From contig NC_073302.1 of the NCBI RefSeq assembly GCF_027595985.1, positions 279,713,116 to 279,777,115 of the forward strand: a stretch of DNA of 64,000 nt, read 5' to 3'. Positions 55,405-64,000 of this stretch are shown in pieces. A program made the position numbers and the translations under genes. Position 1 is the first letter of the stretch; each line of letters opens with the position of its first letter. Origin of the DNA: Sorex araneus (taxonomy: Eukaryota; Chordata; Mammalia; Eulipotyphla; Soricidae). The notes under the pieces were generated by a model. It worked only from the letters and a program-made list of their open reading frames with translations, searched no databases and was not told where the DNA came from.

Positions 55405-55770
55405 ATATTTATTTATTTATTTATTTATTTACTTTATTGAATCACTGTGAGATACAATTGCAAAGTTTTCATTTTTGAGATTCAGTCACACAATGAGCTG
55501 ACACCCATCCCTCCACCAGTGCACATTTTCCACTAACAATGTCCCCAGTATCTCTGCCCCACCGGGACCTACCCTCCCCCTGCCTCTCTGGCAGACAATT
55601 TCTCCCACACTCTTTCTCTACTTTGGGGCATTATTGTTTGCAATAAACGAAATAGTCTGGCAGAGGGTCTGCCACCATGGCTATGGCGTAACCCATCCCT
55701 TCACTGTACCTATAGTGAATTTCCTCAACTAAATACTTCCCCAGTCTCAGTTCTATCTCTCCTTTAAAAA
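55405..55770 (-). mobile_element. LINE-1 3' UTR fragment
   Basis: A TTTA tail, then gaatcactgtgagataca, cccatccctccaccagtgc and aacaatgtccccagta. It runs into sequence like that at 11420. Confidence 0.8.
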
Positions 55771-57714
55771 TGTTGAACTATTTATTATGAATTATTGTGA
55801 AAGCAATAATCTACGGTCCAACATGTTAAACAGATTCGATTTCTTTCTCACATGCACATTTTCACTGTTGTTGATTAGGTGAATTAATAATTTATTAATA
55901 AGACTTTATCTAGCTAACAAAATGAACTTCATTTTGTGAGGGAAAAAGGGTAAGTTCACTTACTCATTTCTGTTTAAACTTGATTTTTTAAAAAGTTATA
56001 TATTTTACTATGATCAGAAAAAAAAAGTCAGTTTTATTTTAGGCAAAGTTATCCAATTGAATAATTCTTGCATTTTAAGCATCTCCTGTGGCTATTATGC
56101 TGTTATTTAAGGTATTTTATTTTGTGCTTAATCTTTTTTCTATGGTCTTAAATAGTTTTCTTTAAGCATATACTATCTAAAAAAGCATTTAAAGTGGCTT
56201 ACTATTTTGCTTTAGTGCTATTTGTCAGTAACTATTAATTTTATTATTCAGCCCATTTGAAACCCTTATGACATCTTTTAAGAGTTTAATACATACAGTC
56301 TGTTCAGTAGTTGGTCTGTAGTCATAAAGGGAAATAAGAAGAAAACAAGTGACTATCAGGATTCTCAAATATTTTATTTTTTATTTTGACCCCCGGGTAC
56401 TTTTCTTTTTATAGTTTTATTTAGAAAAGCAAGTAATTAGCATTTTTGAATGTCCATCAATTTTCCAAACTAAAATTCATCAGTATACATAAAAGCCATG
56501 AATATGTGCGAATAGTTGAACAATAAAACAAAAATACAGACAATGTTTCTTGCTGTTCTTCAGTTTGTTATGTGATCTTCCCACTTTTAAAATTGCCAAA
56601 AAGACACAAAACAGTCTTTTATATTTATTTAAAAGAAGCCTAAGATCCATTTTAGTTTTTATTTTTATGCCATTATATTAACATACTAATTTTTTTTATT
56701 AAGATGATCACTGGCTACAGTTGGCATCAGTTTGAAAATCCCTATATTTACTGAATGTTTTCTTTTATTATGGCTTAAATAGCACTTTTTCTTATACTCT
56801 GTAAATGCTGAGGAAGAATCTTTAAAGTACTGAAATATTAATGTTTGTAATCCATTGCAAATCATTCCCTAGTGCTTTCTGGGTTTTTCAAAGAACAAAA
56901 CAAAGAAAAATTGTGTAGGTATCAGCAGTCCTGTGGCACTTTAAAATCAACTTAATTGATAGAGTATTTGGGGACATTTGGGTTTGCCAAAGATAAATTA
57001 CTAAAAATAAATTTATCTACTTCTTGGACTTTGTAAAACAAGAAGAGACTATTTTCCTAATAATTGTAGACAGATAAAAACATCAATAATGAGGAACAAA
57101 ACTTGAAAATAATTTCTACCTAAAAATTATTGAGACGCAAATTCTTAGAGCATTTTGAGGTATGCTTTTATAACTTCATGAAGCATAATATGGATAGAGA
57201 TAACATTAGAATTATATAATACTTTTTCATCTCACTAATATATATAATGAAGATGTTTTTAGGTGTATGGTATTAAATAGATTTTTAACAGTACAGTAAA
57301 AGTCAGACCTATGGGAAAAAAAGTATTTAAGAAGGTGAAATGAAAGACTCTATCATCTATTGGCTCATAGAGGTAATAGATTGTCAAAACTTACTAACAA
57401 AACATTTTAGGACAGTTCTTACTGCATTGTAACAGATTAGACCTGTTCAAAAAAAAAAAAAAAAGGACACGTATAAAATCCAATTTTTAGATTTTCGATT
57501 TGTTTCATTTCTACCTGGAAAGTAAAATATAATAAAATATCCATTTCTCAAAGAATCATCTTTTAAAAATGTTAAATGAATGTAATTCAATAAATTGCAA
57601 ATTTAATTTTATCTAACATGAAAAAGACTACTTAAAATAACTTAAATACTTGGTACATCTCTAAAAATGCATATTTTATCTTCAAAACATTTTATACATT
57701 TTTAAATAAAATTT
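55771..57714. other. Unique AT-rich sequence, 1.9 kb
   Basis: No gene or transposon. There is an A-run at about 57450-57464. Confidence 0.45.
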
Positions 57715-57885
57715 TATTTTTATTGAGGCAACGTGGGTTACGATAGTGTTAACATTTTAGCTTTGGAAATACAAAGTCACTGCACCAACATACTACTGAA
57801 TTGCCTAAAGGCCTCCATCTCTTTCACAATGTCCCTTCGAGACCAAGCCATCTCTTTCTACTACCAGCATCCCTGGTTGCTGAAC
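57715..57885 (-). mobile_element. Possible LINE-1 3' UTR fragment (old)
   Basis: The T-rich start and spacing (tattgaggcaacgtgggtta, cactgcaccaacat, aatgtcccttcg) resemble the other 3' UTR fragments, but weakly. Confidence 0.35.
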
Positions 57886-58342
57886 AAATTCACAAACAAA
57901 TAATTTATTTTAAACTACCTAAAACCACTTAAAAATACATCTCATTTCATTTCCACAAATTGTGAAAATTTACGTTAATTCTTGAGTATAGTCTATATGC
58001 CTTGTCTTAAATCTAAATTAGTAATAAACTTAATGGAATTCTACTAGGAGAAAAAATCATACTTATTTTTTGTGATGAGATGAGAAGAGAGCTTGTACAG
58101 AGTGCTCAGAAGGCACAGGGCCCTCTTCTGGAAAATTTTGTTCAACTTTGTAGGTGGCTTAATACAGGATCCTGAGGAGTGATGTTGCCCTCGCTCTGCT
58201 GTAATAGAAGTTATTTGAATCACCCAGTGTCCATTCACAGCTATGTTTTGCTCAGAATTGAACTAATTCTGTTCACGTGCAAGGCACATGCCTCAACCCC
58301 TGTAAAATTTCTTAAACCCTTAAAATGATTGATATGTACAAT
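57886..58342. other. Unique sequence
   Basis: No gene. 58240-58300 may contain a SINE scrap (cacgtgcaaggcacatgc). Confidence 0.35.
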
Positions 58343-58582
58343 AGAACTGTAGCACTGTCATCCCACTGTTCATCGATTTGCTCAAGTGGGCACCAGTAAA
58401 GTCTCAATTGTGAGACATGTTACTGTTTTTGGCATATCGAGTATGTCACAGGTAGCTTGCCAGGCTCTGCTGTGTGGGGCTGATACTCTCAGTAGCTTGC
58501 TGGGCTCTCCAAGAGGGATAGAGGAATCGAACACTGGTCGGCCATGTGCAAGGCGAACACCATCCCCACTTTGCTATTGCTA
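58343..58582 (-). mobile_element. tRNA-derived SINE, long-body form
   Basis: Complete reversed copy from gtagcactgtcatccc to ccccactttgctattgc. Confidence 0.92.
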
Positions 58583-59519
58583 TTATAATTTTAGTAACAA
58601 CAATATTAAGAAACATGTCTATGGATTTATTTTATTTTATTAACTATTTACATAATTATTAAATTATACATGTTATCTATTCTAATACATCGTTATCTAT
58701 TCTAATACATCAAACCTGCAATAAAATAGACAATTAGATCACTTACATTTTATTTTGTCTATTGTACTAGACCCATTTGTTCTCTCATCATGTACTATCT
58801 ATGAATATTTTCATGGCTGTTAATTCTTTTATCCTTGAAGGCAAAAGAGTATGAAGGAGAAATTAATTGCTTATTATGTTTAAAAGTATTATGATAAAAT
58901 ATTCTTATGTCACTGGCAGTTCTTTTGATCCAGAAGCTACTTTAAAAAGTTTTCTAATATACAAGAGTGTCATAATTAAGTGACAGTTTATCCTTTTTAA
59001 TATGTGAATAAGCAGATTAGTAGCACATATTTACCAACATGATTAAGAAGTGAAAATAGCAAGACACTTACAGATAGAGGCACTTTCTAACAGAATTAAA
59101 TATTTCATCAGCTTATGTTCTATCTGAAGTTGACTGCTCATGTTGAGAAGCTTGTTTGGCCATTTTAGAAACATGTTAATTTCTTTCTTCACTCTCTGAA
59201 GGGCAGCAGGCACCATCTGTGAATTTTCTGGAGTCAGCTCTCATCTTTAGACCTTTCCAACTGTATCTCATAAAGACACAGACTGAATCCATCAAGCACA
59301 GTCATTCGTGTGCAGTATAAGGGTTATTTATATGCCACAACATTTATCTAGAATGCCTCTTGAGACAGTTGTGACCATTTAACTATAGTTATAAAAAAGA
59401 CTTTCATGTTTACTTAGGTTTATATTTAATATACTATAAGTTTATGTTTTATTGCTAAACATTTGGCAAGTAAATTATTGAAAACCTAAGGTATTTTACT
59501 GTGGTATAAAATATTATAA
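58583..59519. other. Unique sequence
   Basis: No gene. Contains a 20-bp tandem duplication (58672-58711). Confidence 0.4.
58672..58711. repeat. 20-bp perfect tandem duplication
   Basis: gttatctattctaatacatc occurs twice in direct succession. Confidence 0.95.
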
Positions 59520-59779
59520 AAGGAAACAGAAGAACTTATCCACATTGATGGATTGAGAAAGTCAACTGGAATAAACTCAACTAGAAAAAAGTTAAGCAAG
59601 ATACCTGCAAAATACTTAAAAACAATGGTAATTAGGATGCTCACTGAAATAAGGAAATCAGTAGAAGAGAATTTAAATTGACAAAGTATTAAAACACTGA
59701 AACAAGTCTAGACAGAAATTGTCAAGCTATGAATGCAATAGCTCAATTAAAACATAAACCAGAAGGACTCAACAGAAGA

Positions 59780-60029
59780 TTAGCACTGCAGCACTGTCGT
59801 CCTGTTGTTCATGGATTTTCTTGAGCGGGCACCACTAACATCTCCATTGTGAGACATATTGTTACGGCTTTTGGCATATTGAATATGCCATGGGTAGCTT
59901 TCCAGGCTCTGCCTTGCAGGCGGGATACTCTCAGTAGCTTGCCAGGCTCTCGAAGAGGGGCGGAGGAATCAAACCCAGGTTGGTCTTGTGCAAGGCAAAC
60001 ACCCTACCCGCTGTGCTGTTAATCCAGTC
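59780..60029 (-). mobile_element. tRNA-derived SINE, long-body form, inside LINE-1
   Basis: Complete reversed copy flanked by a perfect caacagaaga duplication (59770-59779 and 60030-60039). Confidence 0.94.
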
Positions 60030-60590
60030 CAACAGAAGAATAGAAGACAAACAATAATTTAGTAAGTGCAAATATAAAAATAAAGGAAACAACCCAAAAA
60101 GACTAGCAAAAAAAGAAGAATTCAAAACAATGAAGATTATAGGAGAGTCCCATGGGACAATGACAAGTATCAATATCACAACACAGTGTTTCCAGAGGGA
60201 GAAGGGAAAAACAGCAGCATTCTTACATAAAGAAGCAAAGCTGATAATATCCTTTAGCTCAGAAAGGAATGAGACAGCTAAATTCAGGAAGTTCAAAGAG
60301 TTCTTAACAAAGTACACTGAGAAACTAATGACATTGAAGAAAAATCAAGAGAACCATTCAACTGGCAATATAAAACAAACAACTAAAGTATCGTGTGTTT
60401 TATAAAGCAAACCTCATAAGACAAACAGCTGAATTTTTTAAGGTTCCAGAGAGCAGAAAGAACTGAAAGTATGCAGAACATTGAATGCCAAAGAACACAA
60501 ATAACAAATATTCTAGGTGGACCCTAGACTCATATTTGAGGAAGAAATAAAGATCTAATAAAGATCTTTTAGATAAAAATCTTATGAGAA

Positions 60591-60774
60591 GGGCCAGAGT
60601 GATAGCACAGCGGATAGGGTGTAAGCCTTGCATGTGGCCAACCTGGGTTCCATCCCCGGCACCCCATACGGTCACCCAAGCACCATCTGTAGTAATTCCT
60701 GAGTGCAGAGCCAGGAGTAACCCTGAGCAACCCTGGATGTGACCCAAAAAGCAAAATAAATAAATAAATAAATG
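60591..60774 (+). mobile_element. tRNA-derived SINE, short form, inside LINE-1
   Basis: Full copy with an (AAAT)n tail. Flanked by ttatgagaa (60582-60590 and 60775-60783). Confidence 0.94.
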
Positions 60775-60864
60775 TTATGAGAATTTATTGCTACTAAACT
60801 GACTCTAATAAATAACTAAGGAACTTCTTGAAAGTAGCATTATTGAAAATTAAATAAAAAATGG

Positions 60865-61060
60865 ACAAAGAGTTCAGGGAATGTTCTCAGTGGTCAGGGA
60901 CTCATGCTTTGTATGTGCCAGGACCTGATTTCAAACTCAAGCAACATATGAACCCCTTGGGCACCCCCTTTAGGTTCTAAAACACCTCCACATTTGCCTG
61001 GCTGTCCTGTTCTAGGCACCAAAGGACCAAAGGAAGTTCCACTTCATTATGCTTTAGCAT
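60865..61060 (+). mobile_element. Older SINE-like insertion in LINE-1
   Basis: The non-LINE block (gggactcatgctttgtatgt, gatttcaaactcaag, ccttgggcaccccct) has SINE-like layout but is strongly diverged. Confidence 0.4.
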
Positions 61061-62079
61061 TGAAAAGCCCAGTCCAACAGGTCAAATGTCTTCAGAAATG
61101 GTCTCAGCAACCTTTAGACTCAGGTTGGGGTATTACCCCCAAAATGGGAGAGTAAAGTAATATTGATAACTCAAAATTCACATAGTTTTAATTTGAGAGT
61201 ATGGCTATAAACATTATACCTCAGCTTTAAGGGAAGCTCAAAATGAAAAGAAACAAACAAGAAGAGCAGTGATGTCCCTTCATTACATAAAAGGTTCATA
61301 TAAATTACAAAGGAAGAAATTAAGAGACTATAACAGAGGCATACTGAAATACCATGCAGAATTCATTCTGAAAAATATAGATAGGATGCATTATTGAATA
61401 TCAACTGCCAATAGCATGAACTCTCCAATCTATAGTAGGGGTCAGGTGTATTATAAAAATATGTCAACTTCCTACACTTTAAAGAAGATCCCCTTGAATT
61501 TTGATGATAAAATTGGCTCAAAGCATAAGGCTGAAAACAACCAAACAGGCAAACAGTAGACAAAAGTCAGGCATAACATTGTTTAGATTTGATAAAAGTA
61601 GACACCTAAATAGACAAGCTAAAAATAAGGTAGCAAGACATGCAGACGAATATTGTATGATTATTGAGATTCAATCATCATGACTTGATACTCATTGACA
61701 TATATCCACCAGATAAAGGAAAATCAAATTATGAAAAGCAAAGCTTAAAACAGATCAAAAGATAGGTATGGATAACTACACAATAGTAGTTGAAAATGTT
61801 GACACCTGCTTTCAACAGTGAACAATTCATTTATACAGAGAATCAGTAAGGGAACAACAGCTTTAAATGAATTAAAAGACATTTATGGAGCATTCAACCA
61901 ACTCACCTAAAGCAGAATAAGTTCTCCATAATTAGAAAAATTATTTTGTAAAGGTCATTCATTGACTAGAAAACATATATTGATGAAGTTATAAAAATTG
62001 AAGTTCAATCAATACCAATGGTTGATGCTGCTTCCTCCCCCACTAAATTCACATTGATTATTTATTGTAAATCAACCAC

Positions 62080-62800
62080 TCATTTACCTGAGGGGTTACT
62101 TCTGTGTTCTCATTTCTATTACATTGGTTTCACTCTGCTTCTTTTTCTTTCATTCAGTACCACATTGTTTGATTACTATAGTTTTACACTGTGTGTGTGT
62201 AGTTTAAGCCAATGCACTTATTGTAGTTCAGGCAATATGTGCTCATCTTTCATATTCTTTTTTCCATATTTGTCAAGATTGCCTACATTGGACAGGTTTT
62301 AGGTCTTTAAATATATTGTTAGTATTAAATTCATGTACTTGAATAATGTCATTAAATTTTTATAAGGAATATATTAAATCTATACAATATTTTGTGTAGA
62401 ATAGTCATTAAGCAATGTTAATTCATCTGGTCTATAAATACAGAATATTTTTCATTTTCTTGTGTCCTCTATTTTTCTTAAGCGACTAATAACTTTTAAT
62501 ATATATTTACTGTCTTCATTGAATTCTAAGTTCTAAATGTTTTGTGTTCTATGTCCAAATATTGCAAATGATATTTTTTCTCTTTTAATTATTTACATAT
62601 TGAAATACAAATACAGATATGCAGCTTTTGTAGCCTGTTACTTTGCTTTATTGGTTTATGCTTCTGTTTTTTTTTGTAGTCTTTTGGGTTATCCAGAAAT
62701 ATTTTCACATTATCTTTAAATAGTAATATTTTAACTTCTCTTTTGATTTTAGTGCCTTTAGTTTTTTACTTCCAAAGTTGCTGGAGCTAGAACTTCCAAT
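62080..62800 (-). mobile_element. LINE-1 ORF2 segment, antisense on plus
   Basis: gattactatagttttacact and ctagaacttccaatactg are antisense L1 ORF2 signatures (reverse-transcriptase region and beyond). Confidence 0.65.
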
Positions 62801-62814
62801 ACTGTTTCAAAGGA

Positions 62815-63000
62815 AAGACATGTCAAGATTATATCTGTAGATGTGGAAAATTCATTTAATAAAACACAGTATCAATTTTTGATGAAGAAAAAACTATCAA
62901 CAAAAGGGTTATAGAAAAAATTTACCTCAGTGCAATAAGAACAGAGACCACAAACCTGCTGCTAAAATAATAACAGGAAAAGGATTTCCTCTAACACCAG
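62815..63000 (+). mobile_element. LINE-1 ORF2 segment, sense on plus
   Basis: tatctgtagatgtggaaaat and aggatttcctctaaca correspond to the ORF2 stretch just upstream of the region antisense at 62800, so the two meet at an inversion junction. Confidence 0.6.
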
Positions 63001-64000
63001 AAAAGACAAAGTGCGCACACTTTCTGTTTTATATATCTGGGATGGGGGGCTCTTGATGGTGCAAGATGACGGCCCTCAGTCAAATTACCTAGGAATTAAT
63101 TAATTAATTAATTAATCTGGCAATTAATTACCTAGGAATTTATACACTTAAGAATTAATGTCCTCTTGGTGTTGACTCCAACATAAAGGTCCACTTCTCA
63201 GTATCTTGTTTCCCATTTCAATGGATGTGAAAACAGAGATGAAAAAAAAATGGGTTCTGATGATCCCCCTAATGATTCTCCCAATATCTAAGAAGCTCAC
63301 TACTGACATCTGCTCCCAGGCCACTAGGGGCCATTCAGCTGCAGATCTCTGTGCTCCCCACCTCTATTTCTTCACTGCTGCTGAAATGTGCAATTTCACA
63401 GGGGAGTCCTCTCTTGAGAAGCCTGTCTTCATTCAGTCACTTTCTCTGCTGGAACCCAAACAAGGTTCAGTAATTCAGTTCTCAGTGTATGTTTTTGTCT
63501 TAATGGCCTTAAGTCAGGTAAGGAGAGAGAGAGATGGCTCCTCGCCAGTTTCCCTGGTTCTTGAGTCCTCTGGATAAAGAGTTGTCTGGAAATGTTTAGA
63601 AAAATAAAATAATGGGGAATCTTGTGCAAGGAGTGAATCCTACCTACTAAATTATCTCTCCAGCCACTCATCGATGCTTTTAAAATAATATTCATATATG
63701 CTTGAAAGTACTACTCTAAAAGGCAGCCACACAGAAACCCTCAATCTTTGTGTCTCCATCAAAAAGATGTGTGTAGCTTGGAGATAGGGAGTGCACTTAA
63801 CTATCATCTGCATCCGCCTTGCCCATTCCAGGAGGTGCCTGGGGATGTTGAGGTCTGATGAATATCTACTTTGAACACCCGCATGGTACAGAGCTTCTGT
63901 CTCAACAGGCTTACATGACAGTCATCAACTGCACCAGAGTCACACTTGTTCTTGTTCTACAGCAAGGGCATTATCCCTGTTAGCCGATTTTTCAGGGAGC
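63001..64000. other. Unassigned terminal kilobase
   Basis: Includes an (ATTA)n tract at 63092-63116, a 123-codon plus-strand frame (63206-63577) that I do not recognise, and a reversed SINE scrap at 63612-63667. The frame has no supporting domain. Confidence 0.35.
63092..63116. repeat. (ATTA)n microsatellite
   Basis: About six attA units. The flanking ttacctagg motif occurs on both sides. Confidence 0.85.

Larger units (their letters stand above)
59520..62015 (+). mobile_element. Old LINE-1: ORF1 region into the ORF2 endonuclease region
   Basis: Adenine-rich ORF1-like sequence is followed from about 61560 by 5' ORF2 sequence (cacctgctttcaacagtgaa, then aaaagacatttatggagcat). Broken by stops, indels and three SINEs. 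Inactive. Confidence 0.6.

Noticed and set aside
63206..63577. 123-codon plus-strand frame near the window end
   Set aside because: No domain, signal or family is recognisable, and a chance frame of this length is expected in 64 kb. Kept only as unassigned sequence.

Overview
The window is nuclear DNA from a mammal, most likely a shrew (Soricidae, order Eulipotyphla). It is AT-rich, mostly non-coding, and full of two tRNA-derived SINE families that share one RNA polymerase III promoter head. From memory these resemble the SOR-type SINEs of Sorex. It also holds LINE-1 remnants, microsatellites and one class II-type solo LTR. The species call rests on recalled SINE resemblance; a mole or another eulipotyphlan is not excluded. 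Nothing bacterial, plasmid-like or CRISPR-like is present.

The only protein-coding gene I can support is SLITRK6, on the minus strand. The coding sequence (23596 to 21074, 840 residues) lies in one exon. I infer a two-exon gene: a non-coding first exon (about 26295 to 25843) ending in a near-perfect splice donor, a 2.2-kb intron (25842 to 23621) with a visible branch point and acceptor, then exon 2 with 24 nt of 5' UTR, the whole coding sequence and about 1.1 kb of 3' UTR ending near a polyadenylation signal at 19953-19948. The longest open frame begins 14 codons upstream, but that extension runs across the splice acceptor and is not real.

Layout: 1-5000 is SINE-rich with an L1 3' fragment. 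5000-7600 is unique and AT-rich. 7600-16200 holds two L1 3' ends, a GC-rich island and a large palindromic SINE composite. 16200-18880 is unique. 19290-27265 is the SLITRK6 neighbourhood and has no recognisable SINE. 27265-31160 holds SINEs, L1 pieces and a long TTCC/CCCT tract. 31160-34480 is unique. 34480-47200 is dense in SINEs and contains an L1-related composite retroposon (36018-36797) and the solo LTR (41105-42292). 48300-58300 is mostly unique with a few nested SINEs. 59520-63000 is an old, rearranged LINE-1.

The items most worth a second look are a three-codon upstream ORF whose stop overlaps the SLITRK6 start codon; the relationship between the long-body SINE and a longer parental form, including a head-to-head palindromic pair; the composite retroposon joining a GC-rich, internally repeated module to an L1 3' UTR; and the SINE-free zone around SLITRK6. 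I did not find a convincing new protein system.
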